A DNA stretch of 64,000 nucleotides, taken from positions 61,321 to 125,320 of the forward strand of contig CAJNOL010000538.1 in the NCBI GenBank assembly GCA_905250125.1, in the 5' to 3' direction. The DNA comes from Rotaria sordida. Lineage: Eukaryota > Rotifera > Eurotatoria > Philodinida > Philodinidae. The notes under the pieces are model-generated. The model saw only the letters and a program-made list of their open reading frames with translations, searched no databases and was not told the origin of the DNA. A program made the position numbers and the translations under genes. Position 1 is the stretch's first letter; every line of letters begins with the position of its first letter. Positions 45,171 to 61,320 of this stretch are shown here, piece by piece.

Positions 45171-48043
45171 TTATGTCCACCAAAAATTAACAGAAAAACT
45201 AGGTGAAAGAGAACGAACATAATGCCAATGACGTGATGGCATATAGAGCATCTCGCCTGGCTGAAGTATACATTCAAGATATGGAACATCTTTGGAAAGA
45301 GGAAAGCGATCATAATCAGGATGTTCAACATCAATCTAAGACAAAAATAAATAGATAAAATAATCTGATTTATAATCAACAAAAAAAAAAAAAGGAATAT
45401 TTTTATTACCGAACTAGTATTGTTTAACATAGTTGAACCAAGTGCATATAATCTTGATGAATAAATAGGATCAATTAATCGAACATATTTTTCTCCAACA
45501 ACCTACAAAAATATTATTTTAATGATTTTAATGAATATGTTTTCTTTTTTTTGTTTTACTTGAGCAAGAAGATTTTGTTTTGGATCATTATGTAATGGTG
45601 ATATGGTTTGTTTCGGACCAATCCATCTAGAAACAAGCAAAAATATTTAGAAAAAAATTTTAAACAACAATCATACGCATTAAGATCAACCTCTTCATCT
45701 TCATTTTCATCTGAACTAATATAACAATAATCTGGTATACAAATATCTTTTTTTAAATCCGGAATCTATAAAATATATATATATATATATATATATGTGT
45801 TACATTTTCACATTAAAGTTTCTTTTTTTTATCACCTGATCTAGCAAAGGATGTTGTGCTAAATAACCACATTTTGAAGACTAGAAATATATATTAAAAA
45901 TAAAGTTTGTTAGTACAGCCTCTTTGAGCTAAAATGTAGAACTCACATATGTTCTTTAGTCTTATTATTAGAGCCTATCGGATCCTACCCGAACCCGAAG
46001 CCAATGGGCTCTACCCACAAAAGATCAATTAATTCGGTCCGAAATCAAAAACTTTGATCGGTCGGATCCGAGTCCAAAAACTCTTGAGCCGGTGAGCTCT
46101 ATTTATTATACTAATACAAAATATGTAAAAATGAAAAATCTCTAGCAGACTATAGTTATTTTTCAAGGATAAAATCGATCGTCAAAGAAACTATCTGCCT
46201 TATTTATTTCTGCATTTCAAATATAGAATTTTTTTCTTTGCCTTGTTGTTTTTCATTTTCATATTGCGTTTTTCTTAATTTAAGTGACAAACGCACTATT
46301 ATATATAGCGATACGCTCAGAAATATTGATATTGATTATTTTCCAATTATAACTTGATTAGTTCATGGTTGTTATATTGGTCATATGACGACTATTGCAT
46401 ATCGATACGTCACTATCTACCAGTCTCAACATCTTTAGTATAAATTTTTATCTGCACAAAGATCAAAAGCTGTAAAATTTAGAACATTCATAAATGTATT
46501 TCAGGCATTCAAATCTCGAGGAGTGTTTTGAAATGTTCTAGAGTAGTCTAATTTCTATTGTTAATACCGTTCAGCATTGTCTTTCCGTTGCAAAAGGAGT
46601 CTAATGCCTGTTGTCCATGATTACTAGGGAAAGGTATCTAATGATCGTTGGTCTTTCTTCTCCCTTCCTTTGAGTGTGGCTACTACCGAAGCGTAGACTC
46701 ACACACACCGTATCATGATATTAGAAACAGAAGAAATATGAATTTGTTAACTTATAATTATGTTCAAATACCTGTTACTAAACAAAGTGACCATTGTTCT
46801 CAAACATCGACGAAAAAATAAAAACAATTTCTATAGATTATTCTTAGTTACAAGTATTTAACGTCTGCAGAAATATTTTTTATACGTAGACGTTGTCTGG
46901 TCAAGGCTGATTTAATAGCATCGGCGAAGCTTTGCTCAAAAAATTGAACTTGTATGGACACTAGAGAAGTCGTGAGACTTCTATTTGAGAGAGTGGTTTA
47001 TTTTTTTCTTCGAAAAACATGATGTGAGTTCCACAAAATTGTGTCAATAATTGAAAATATTTAACTTACTCTCCGTTGACAATACTGTTCGACAAAATCT
47101 GTTATTGTCATTAATTTTTGTGTCCAGTCATCATCTGAATAACGACTACCTAGTTCAATTGGTACTGTACGATCACCAGCTAACTTAATCAAATAATCAA
47201 AACTATATTTAAAAAAAAAAGAACAAACATTATATGTATATACATAAGAGATGATTCTACCTCCATTTAGACAATGCTGGCCAATGATTCATACAACCAG
47301 TGAGTATAACAGGTTTTTTTGTTTGCATATAACATGTAAGAAATTGTTCGATAGATGGACAATGAATACGTTCAATTGCTTTTGTTAAATCAATAATTGG
47401 TATTGGCATCCAATTGAAATCATCATTTTGATTATTATGATCAAGACGAATTCGTTTTGATGACTGAAGATCAATATTCTAAAAGTATATTAAAAAAAAA
47501 ATAAAACATAATCAAATGAAAAGAAATTATAAATTTACAGATTCTTCATCTTGAATATTTTTACAATTCTCATTGATTATTGAAATAAGATCATTGAATT
47601 GTTTTTCGAGTATTGGTCCACCAAGTAAAATACCCAAATCACATTTTTTTATAATATCCTACTAAAAAAAAATGAAAATATTAAATAGAATTAAATTTTT
47701 GAAATACATTTACTTGATAATTATCATATTTATCATTTTGTATCAATATTCTACAATCAACAAGTACATCAATATAACAAGCATAAGCATATAAATATCT
47801 ATAAACATCTTTAACATTTTGCCATATTCCTGTATTTAATTTTTCCCATGAATATTCCAGAATAATTTTTACATAAGATTTTGTTTTTTGAAATTGTTCA
47901 TCATTAATTAAAATATTTCGAGCTGTTTCTAAATAATTTAATAGATAAGAATCGATTTGTTCATCATCTTTTGTAAAATGTTCATAAAAAACATTTAATT
48001 GAATATTTTTAATAAGTTCACGAATTATTTCATTAAAAATCAT
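45171..48043 (-). CDS. KDM8: KDM8 (JMJD5), JmjC-domain oxygenase
   Basis: 2-oxoglutarate/Fe(II) oxygenase of the JMJD5 class (reported as arginyl hydroxylase and chromatin-linked protease/demethylase). ATG at 48043 ([10 protein letters not shown]); stop TAA at 45171. The helical N-terminal half is followed by the family entry [27 protein letters not shown], then [42 protein letters not shown]. The iron ligands sit in [10 protein letters not shown] (His and Asp) and in the distal His of RHWHYVRSL; the protein ends SVNFWWT, like its relatives. About 400 residues, full length. One intron (45883-47070, about 1.2 kb) is greatly enlarged. Third gene of the cluster: 144 nt after LETM1, 45 nt before WRAP73. 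Confidence 0.93.
45775..45796. repeat. (AT)n microsatellite in a KDM8 intron
   Basis: About eleven AT units in tandem next to a splice site of the small intron preceding the GYLAQH exon. Confidence 0.9.
45883..47070. other. Large KDM8 intron with a GC-richer repeat fragment
   Basis: About 1.2 kb. Near 45970-46105 it carries AGAGCCTATCGGATCC and GTCGGATCCGAGTCC tracts resembling the insert in the DRC5 intron (about 25500-25860), so a shared repeat family is likely. The remainder shows nothing recognised. Confidence 0.5.
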
Positions 48044-48061
48044 CTATAAAATAAATAAAAG
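48044..48061 (-). promoter_or_regulatory. Candidate trans-splice acceptor before KDM8 ATG
   Basis: Minus strand: TTTTATTTATTTTATAG ends exactly at the KDM8 ATG, 144 nt after the LETM1 stop. Confidence 0.45.
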
Positions 48062-48187
48062 ATTTTTTTGAAAGTGATTTATTCGAAAAAAAAAAATAGA
48101 GAAATTCTAGTTTAAGACTTCTATTTTTCAAAACTAAAAGAAAAAGCAAGGAATTTTGCTAGATTGAAGAATATAAATAAATGAATT

Positions 48188-53241
<5,054 letters not shown>

Positions 53242-53308
53242 TCGATTGATTTTGTTCAATGTTATCAACACATATTCTTATAGAAAAAAAAAAAGAAAAC
53301 TTAATAAT

Positions 53309-54325
53309 CTAAAATAAATTTGACTGTTGAGAAAAAATGTTTAACTTTTTTTGACAAAATTCAATCATATTTTTATCAAAAATAAGGTTAGATGTTTGAA
53401 AAATAAATTCATATAGTTCTTTTTTTGTTAAATGAAATGTTTGTACTACTTGAAATAATTCTGATGATAAATTACAATTCATTAGACCACTATCATCTGT
53501 ACATATTGCTAATGGATGTTTATTTTTATAAAATAAATCAAAATGATGTTCAGTTAAATCTAATAAATTCATTGTTAATAAATTTGATGTTGGACATAAT
53601 TCAAGTGGAATTTGTTCTTTTAAAACACGTTGTTCTTGATCATTTGTACGAAAATTAAAATGACCAAGACGTGTCGGTTTATAATCAATAATTAGATTAT
53701 TTTCATTTATACATTCCTTATCAGGTAATTCACCAATATGTATTGTTGTTGATAAATTGATTTGTTTTGCTAAATCAAATACTGGACGAAAACGTTCAAA
53801 TGATTTTATATTTGGATCACCTGAAAAATCAAGACCAACAATATGTGTACGATAGTTTTCAGCTAATTTTAATGTTTCCATAGCTTGTTCTAATGTTTGT
53901 GTTCTATCAATACTTAATATTAAACGTGAACAAATTTTTTCTTCATATTTTTTCATTATGTCAAGAATAGCTTCAATATAACTTGATGATGGAATTTTTC
54001 CATTATGAAATGAACGTGGACGTGTACGAAGTTCAGCATATATAACATTATCACTAATAAAATCTTCTAATGTTTCACGTGCTATACGACGAATATCATC
54101 TAAATTTGTAACACATGAACGAAGTAAAGAAAATTTTTCAAAAACATTTGCCATTCTTGCATGTGTATCACCAACAGAAAATTCCTTATCAAGTGTGTCA
54201 AGACGCGTTTGATCCGTAGGTGATGAAAGTAATTGACGAAATGTTGATGAACGAATACATCCATTTAAATGTGCATGAAGTTCTATTTTTGGAATTAATT
54301 CACAAAAACATTGTACATCATCCAT
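53309..54325 (-). CDS. ADAL: Adenosine deaminase-like protein (N6-methyl-AMP deaminase), intronless
   Basis: Cytosolic member of the ADA/AMP deaminase metal-dependent family; ADAL/MAPDA converts N6-methyl-AMP to IMP, clearing methylated nucleotides from RNA turnover. A single uninterrupted 338-codon frame from ATG at 54325 to TAG at 53309. Zinc ligands and catalytic residues are present: HAHLNG near the N-terminus, HIGELPD (His and Glu), RLGHF, ICTDDSG near the C-terminus; ELCPTSNL is also typical. Length (338) is close to the usual 340-355. It has no introns, whereas all other conserved genes here do. First gene of the five-gene minus-strand cluster, only 67 nt from LETM1, and divergent from ACP5 with about 390 nt between the ATGs. 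Confidence 0.9.
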   Translation of the reverse strand: MDDVQCFCELIPKIELHAHLNGCIRSSTFRQLLSSPTDQTRLDTLDKEFSVGDTHARMANVFEKFSLLRSCVTNLDDIRRIARETLEDFISDNVIYAELRTRPRSFHNGKIPSSSYIEAILDIMKKYEEKICSRLILSIDRTQTLEQAMETLKLAENYRTHIVGLDFSGDPNIKSFERFRPVFDLAKQINLSTTIHIGELPDKECINENNLIIDYKPTRLGHFNFRTNDQEQRVLKEQIPLELCPTSNLLTMNLLDLTEHHFDLFYKNKHPLAICTDDSGLMNCNLSSELFQVVQTFHLTKKELYEFIFQTSNLIFDKNMIEFCQKKLNIFSQQSNLF

Positions 54326-54717
54326 TATTTACTGTTGAAAACAAAAATTATAAGGAACTCAATAAATTTCTTGTAAATGTTTTAGCCACTCTAAACAAGC
54401 GCTACTTTCGAAGAATTGAAGTAATTTATAGATATCGCTACTGACAGAAAAAACAACTTTTTTTTTTTTAAGCAAATGTTACTCCATCCATTCGTAAAAT
54501 TATATGGAATAATAAACCAATTAAAAACTAATCTTAACTGAGTGGTCTCTATATTTTTTTTCAACTATAATTTATTATTTAACAATGAATTTCTTTTTAT
54601 TCCAGGTGAATTTTTGGTGTGTTTACTTTACTCATATTATTTGAATATAAATATTTTCATTTCATTTTTGTTTTCATGTCAGTATCATTTATCTTATGTG
54701 TTGATAACATCGAAAAT

Positions 54718-56012
54718 ATGCACCTCAAGTTTTTATTTTATCTCGTAATTTTTTATCAATTATCAACCCTATCCTCATCAACTAACTTTGGTAGGTTTCT
54801 TAGAAAGATATTTTCTTCTATAGGAATATTTTTAATATTCAGGTCGATACGATTTATTGGCAAATAAAAACGACGATGGTATAACGCGATTCTTTGTTGT
54901 TGGTGATTGGGGTGGTCTACCATTTTTACCATATGAAACTCCATCTGAAGTTGCTGTTGCTGAAACAATGGGTAAATTGGGTAAAAAATTAAATACAAGT
55001 TTTCAATTGGCATTAGGAGATAATTTTTACTTTGATGGTGTTCAATCAGCTAAAGATTCCAGATTTCAAGTAAGAGACAGTTTTATCGAAAAGGTTACAT
55101 TATTATTTATTCTTTTAGCATACATTTGAACATGTATTCTCAGCAACATCATTACAAACACCATGGTATGTTGTAGCTGGTAATCATGATCATTTAGGTA
55201 ATGTTTCAGCACAAATTGAATATGGTAAAACATCAAAACGATGGTAAATAAATCATGTAGAATTTTCTTCGATTAAAAAAAATGAGGATTTTAGGGTATT
55301 TCCTGATTATTTCTATTCATTCTCTCTATGGCAAAGTGATAAACAAAAGAAATTAATTGATTTCGTCATGATTGATACTGTTATACTTTGTGGAGGTGGA
55401 AATTTGTCAGATTGGGAACATACTCCTTTAGAAGGTCCGAAAAATCAATATGTTGCCGAAGATTATTGGCAATGGATTGAAGACCAAATTCGTCAATCAA
55501 CGTAAGGCACTATTTTATTTATGAATATATATTGAATTACTTTGATTTGATATTCTTTAGTGCTCCATATTTAATTGTCAGTGGTCATTATCCAATATAT
55601 TCAGTTGCAGAACATGGTCCAACGAAATGTCTTATTGATCGTCTTCGACCATTACTTCATCAATACAAAGCAACAACATATCTTTGTGGACATGATCATA
55701 ATCTTCAAGTAGAAATTTTTCTTTTTAATGTTTCAAAATATGTTTTCTTTTTTTTTCTGTTTTTAGCATTTAGTTGATGATATGAATGAATCACATTTGA
55801 ATTATTTTGTTGTTGGTGCTGCAAATTTTATAGAAAATAGTCGTAGTCATCAACAAGATGTACCACCAAATTCACTTAAATTTTTTTGGGCTGGCTCAAT
55901 TGTATTTGGTGGTTTTGGTTTAATTGAAGTTGATAATACACAAATGAACTTTTCGTTTATTGATCGTTCTGAAAAAACATTATATCAAACGTCAATGAAA
56001 CCGCGTTTTTAA
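54718..56012 (+). CDS. ACP5: Secreted tartrate-resistant (purple) acid phosphatase, ACP5-like
   Basis: Fe-Fe/Zn metallophosphatase of the small mammalian-type purple acid phosphatase class. Exon 1 (54718-54790) encodes a signal peptide, [15 protein letters not shown] and onward; exon 2 starts at 54843. The five metal-ligand blocks are all present: [35 protein letters not shown]-terminus GFGLIEV...[11 protein letters not shown], stop TAA at 56010. About 340 residues, comparable with the family's 325-340. Five or six exons with 50-70 nt introns. A decayed duplicate of exon 2 lies 1.1 kb downstream. Likely lysosomal or extracellular. Confidence 0.93.
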
Positions 56013-57169
56013 TTAACTTTTTATTATATGTTTTTATTTCTCTTCGAAATATGACACATACGAAGAGGAGATAAATTCGACTGGTGATTTTCTATTTGAC
56101 ATTCCATTCATCATATTAAAATATTGAATTGTATGGAATAGTTTTTTTTGTTTTTCATGCATTGTTTATTTCTCAGAATATCATGTGAAAAAAGTTCAAA
56201 TTTATTGATGCAAGATTCAGAGATAATCGATTGATTTTAGTCGCTTTTAAGACGTTGAAGTGCAATGATGATGGTGTTTTCTAAGAATAGAAGGATGTAT
56301 ATTCGAGTCAAATTATAGATCTTACCGTCAAATTAGCAGATGTATATGGACTAAGATATTCGAATTCTAAGGTATTTACAGTCTATGAAGTTTGCCATTA
56401 ATTCAAAGTTTTAGTAAAATTTATTTTTCTCTTCTCTTCATGATTGGATAGAGCTCGTCAAGTTACATAAGAAATAGTACGTTTCACGAAAGTCAAAATT
56501 TCGGATCTCTTTCCGCCTACATTTGAATAGAACGGTATCGTGAACTTTTCTCTTCAACTTTTTGTTCTTGTATTTCTGAAGTTTTGAATTGTCAACCCAT
56601 TCCACGTATTATAAATACATTAACTCCTTAGCCGTTATTGACGAATATATTCGTCAAAGTAATCTTCATAGAAAAGATGAAGACTATAATTACTTGATCT
56701 TGTTTTCTTTGTATGCTATGTATCGACTCTAACATCCTGCACCAACTGGAGCTCACTCTACCAGTTCTGATGTTTCATATCGATTATATTCTTGTGTCGA
56801 AGGTTGTTTTGCGAAAAGTTTGCTATTTAGTTTCAGAAAATTTAACAGTTCAGAGGTTAAAATTCGAATATCTCTGCATGTGTACGTCATGAACAGTTCA
56901 TATTTGACACATTTGTTAATTTGAGGGTGAGATCTGTAATTGGACCTGAATATATTCGATGTTCTTCAGTTACAACACGCATCCTTTAGCTGTTAGTGAT
57001 TTTATAGAGTAAAATGGATATAATTTTCAATTTTTTGTTGTTTCTTTCACTTTTTCGATAGAGATAAATCTTTGTTGTAAAAAGTTCGTTGATTGGCAGT
57101 TATTTTTGTTTGTGTATTTTTATGATATCCTTATATGCGGTTCTCACATTGTCTTTGTTTTTTTTTGAA
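56013..57169. other. Intergenic, nothing recognised
   Basis: AT-rich. A small perfect palindrome GACGAATATATTCGTC near 56640 could be a protein-binding site or chance. No gene seen. Confidence 0.5.
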
Positions 57170-57320
57170 GTTCCACAATTTGATACACCATCTGAAGTTG
57201 CTGTAGCCCATGTAATGAGTAAATAGGATATAACATCAAATACTACTTTTCAATTAGCATTAGGTGACAATTTTTATTTTGATAGTGTTTAGACAGCCAA
57301 CGAATTAAGATTTCAAGTAG
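57170..57320 (+). pseudogene. Broken duplicate of ACP5 exon 2
   Basis: Clear nucleotide similarity to the ACP5 exon at about 54930-55070: the segments ACACCATCTGAAGTTGCTGT, TTTTCAATTAGCATTAGGTG, ACAATTTTTATTTTGATAGT and AGATTTCAAG occur in the same order and spacing. At least two in-frame stops (AAATAG near 57220, GTTTAG near 57290) and loss of the flanking exons make it non-functional. Similarity stops at the original splice donor position (TTTCAAG). It still has a pyrimidine-rich tract and AG upstream, as if the exon was copied with part of its intron. Confidence 0.85.
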
Positions 57321-58904
57321 AGGCGATTCTAAAATTCTTCTGTTAGAGCGAACTGAGCCCACCTAGAATTTTTGCAATCGATAGATGACGAAGCAGTGCC
57401 TTCTCAACTTGTGTCACTGACCACTGTAGAAGAGAAGGTGAAGGACTGATCGCCGTCTCTCCGAAAACCGTTCTTGTTTTTTCATAGTAGAATCGAGCGA
57501 AAATCAGCTGCATACATGACCTTTGATGAACAACCTCTCTTCTTATCATCAACATTCTGGATTAACCATTGGTGTGATTATTTACATAAGCTAGTTACCG
57601 TCTTTCTCAAGTCTGAAATTAAGAGAGATTTTATCAACGAAATTTAAATGAGACTGAACTTCTTGCTTGGCAAAGTAGCAGGAACTACAGCATAGTCAGC
57701 TCAACAATTTCTGCATCCTGACTTTATCGCTTGGTATTATCTTTTACCTTGTGAACAGCACTATTGGAAAACAAATGTTGCCAGCGTGAGCAGCTTTGTT
57801 AAAGTTAGAGTGACAACAGTTTTTAGTTGAAACACTGGGAAGACAAAGTTAAATATATTTTTGAAATATGCAAAACACTTTAACTTCAAGAAAAATGTTT
57901 TTTTTTTGAAAGTTTAATTCGAATTTTTGAAGTGTAATGGAGTGCGACGATTCCCTACTACATCGATTAGAAATAACAGAACTTTCAGTTACTGGACTAT
58001 AGCGAAAAATTCAGATTCAGCTTTTATAAACAGAAAGGTCGCTTTTTCGCTTCAATTCTTCTATGTTGGGATATTCTTAGTAGTGGCTATTTTTCTAAAA
58101 TACTATAAATATTCGGAATTTTTTTTGTGAGCTATCCGATGCAGGCTTGGCCTAAATTCAATTATAATATATGTATTTAAAAGATGCAGATTTTCTTGGG
58201 TGCTCTCAATCATTGCACAACATGAGATATTGTTGATTACCTTTATTATAATAAATTCTTATAGTTACTGAAGAATTTCTAGTATTTATTCAATATTTGT
58301 AGATGCTCTCTTTCTCGCTAACAACATCAGTACATTATCGATCAAAAGTTTATATATATATCATACATCAATGACTTTTCTCCTCCGCTACGCACGATAT
58401 AATAATTGTTCATTTGAGGAGGAAATCAACCATTGTCTCAATTTATTTAATAAACGTGCTACAAGTAAGTCGTCTGTAAAATGACAAGGTTGATGTATTT
58501 TGTCGGATTTCCTGTAAGTGGTAACTATGCCAGGCTTTTTAGTTTCATACTTTTATTCATGAGAAATTTCAAAAGTATTTCTCAATTCATCCGTAAATGA
58601 CTTGTCAGTGATGACTTATGAAATAAAATACATGCAAAAAAATCATTCTTATTCATGATTGAGTCTATTTAAGAATAATTTGGTGCGAGTCTACCGCTGT
58701 TTTTTGTAATAGAATTGTGTGTTCGTGTGCGTGTGTATGTAGCTATTGATTTCGCCTACACCCACAACCACATCTTTACGCACGCCTATTCCTATACTTA
58801 CACTCACCTTACACACCCATACTGACACACTCACATCCCTACTCACAGTCACCCACCCTGAAAAGTAGTGATCTTTTAAAAAAAAAAATTTCAGAAACAA
58901 GTTA
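57321..58904. other. Intergenic, nothing firm
   Basis: Non-coding by inspection. The TGCGACGATTCCCT motif at about 57946 resembles one in the LETM1 intron near 51913, suggesting a shared repeat. A biased GT/CA tract runs from about 58715 to 58860. Confidence 0.45.
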
Positions 58905-59935
58905 CTCAAGTGTTTATTTCATCAAATGTTCGCAGTAGTTGCCCTGGTTATCTACACACGATTCCATCCATTCAATCAATTTATCAAAAGTATTTTTTAC
59001 AATAATCTTTATTGAATGAATCCATGATCTTGGTTACTTGACGATGCAACGATTCTGAGTCGCTTTGATCTGTTTGATTTTGTTTGATTATGTCGAATAA
59101 CCAAAAACCACACGATGTAAGGTTCGGAAAATTTGTTGAATGTGATATTATTGTGATACCTTCTGATTTTAGATACGTATAAACATCTTTATAGATATGT
59201 AGTTTCGCATTATTGTGATGAATTTTAATTGCATGTGTACTAGAAAATGGTATTTACTTTTTTTATTTCATTGACAAGGGCTATAAGCAGTTATTGATGT
59301 AATAGTAATGATCGATTGATTACCCTCTTTTCACATGATGGATTAAAATAGGACCAGTCGTCTTAAAGAAGATACAAAACAAAATTTTTGAATCAAAGGG
59401 ACTACCCCGAACCACAGTTGGCAGAGCCTCTTCGCTTATTGTTCAGACAACATTGTCAGACTTTCGCCTGAGTTCTTTGTGACGAAACCATGACTCGTCG
59501 CCTGTCACCCCTACACATAACCACCATGCTCCTCGTTGAAGTTTGGCCAAACTTGCACGACATATCGGAACACGGTCAGCTCGCTGAGCATCGGTCAAAT
59601 CATTGAGTATCCAGCAAACACCTTCTTTTTAAGCTACAGATGATCAGAAATAATTCCCAGGATGATATCATGACTCACCCCAGTTTCGACTTGTATTTCA
59701 TCAACTGTAAGATAGGATCATCAATAAGACTAAGACCTTCAATATTTTCGGATGTCATAGCGATTACAGGTCGACTAGGTCGTGATTTACCTTCGATTCG
59801 TTTCCCACCTACATGATACCATTTTGACCATCTTATTACTGCACTGTGAGATGGAGCTTTGTCGTCACAAACAGAATATAATGCATCATAAATAAATTTT
59901 GGTCCCATATAAACTGCAGTATGCATCTAAATGTA
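58905..59935 (-). pseudogene. Decayed mariner-type transposase
   Basis: Minus-strand fragments in order match a mariner transposase: an N-terminal helix-turn-helix block (YDALYSVCDDKAPSHSAVIR, then RPVIAMTSENIEGLSLIDD) at 59675-59926, then about 59640-59460 with WILNDLTDAQRADRV and VTGDESWFRHKE (first catalytic Asp context), then FCIFFKTTGPILIHHVKRG, and the C-terminus FDKLIEWMESC, DNQGNYCEHLMK ending about 58908. Several stops and frame changes interrupt it, so it is not functional. I did not locate convincing terminal inverted repeats. Confidence 0.75.
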
Positions 59936-60615
59936 AAAACAAAAACTTTTTCTTCGTCTAAAACATAAGTGCATGGCTTCCATTGAACTTCTCTCATACA
60001 ACAATAACAATTGGCGAACGATGATACATTGAAGAAACATAGAGCATCGTGAACGCTATAAGTGCATAAAGAAAGAAATCTTACTTAAGCTTTCTGTGGA
60101 CTAATATAATACTGAAACCACTATTATTGCATTGCCCTAAATAATATAAAACTTTTATGAGTAATTGTATTCTATAAACACTACTCTGCATCGCACGGTT
60201 TGCTTTGAAAAACTAACTGATATTTCAATATGTACAAATTGATCAAACATAGAAAATATGACTAGAATGGGAAACTAGAAAAATGAATAGCTTGCCGCGA
60301 AAAGACTACTAGAACGCAAGCAGTATATAGCATGTGCAAAAATAATAACATCAAATTTTCTGTAACTCTGCCGCAAACTGAACTGAACCCAATTTGAAAA
60401 TTTCAGCAGAAAAATCAAATCGACTCACATCGATTGGAGATTTTGAAAAGGTAGGTCGAATTGTATCAAGATGAATAGAGAACAACCAGAACTGAAGCGA
60501 ATTCAAATCAAGGTTTTCTTATTCTCTTTGGTCTCTGTACCATACTTGAAGCGACACTTCCCTACAACGTCTCCTAGACAGGATCCGAAGATAATCAGGC
60601 GCGAAACTACGAAAT

Positions 60616-61320
60616 ATAGTAAAGTCTCTCTATAGTGGACATATAACGGACCATTTCAAAGTGTCTATTATACAGAGGTGTTTATTTTCAAGAGATTTTC
60701 GATTTTTTTTCTTAATATTCATTTCCATAGTTACCAAACCAAATCAAACTCCCTTTCTTGATATTACTTTTCAAAGAAAGGTATTTTAACTATACTTTTC
60801 TGCTAATTTACGTATTGAAAGATCATTATCACTATTCTCATCTTTGAACAATGAAATCTTCTGTCCAGGCGTTAATTCATGTCGTTTTATGAATAGATAA
60901 ATGAACATATGATCAATTGTTTCCTTTTCATCACCGTTTAGGTGTCTCGTTTGTTCTTCTTTTTGTTCTGTTTGCAACTCGTCTATTCTGCTCTCGTTTG
61001 GTTTTGACTAGTCCATTCTATCTTTGTTTGATTTAGGCTATATTTCCTCCCTTATTTTCTCTGTCGATTGTTTTATTCTTGCAGCATATTTGTTATTTGA
61101 ATCAAATAAGTGCTCATATATATGTACAGCTTTGGCTAAATGCAAAAAGTATGGCGAAATTAAGCCAGTGTCCACTTTCGAGAGGTTATTCACTGTAGGA
61201 TGGGACCGAAAAAAGTGTTCACGGTCCAGAATAGGCAGGTATCCACATTCAAGAAATTCATATCCAGCAACAATCGCTTGGGCGGCTCGAGAGGTGTCCA
61301 CACAGATAAGTTTTACCGTA
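60616..61320. mobile_element. pogo/Tigger-like element with a transposase N-terminal remnant
   Basis: The left end TAGTAAAGTCTCTCTATAGT GGACA (about 60616) pairs with a right end whose reverse complement begins TACGGTAAAACTTATC and continues to GTGGACACCTCTCGAG (about 61285-61319); an extra copy of the right-end motif lies near 61167-61200. Inside, 60786-60977 (minus) encodes a helix-turn-helix-like block, HELTPGQKISLFKDENSDND followed by LSIRKLAEKY, typical of CENP-B/pogo transposases, followed at once by a stop. No catalytic domain remains. Confidence 0.65.

Noticed and set aside
58691..58909. Frame with repeated Val/Ser/Gly
   Set aside because: Produced by a biased GT/CA tract; no coding signal.
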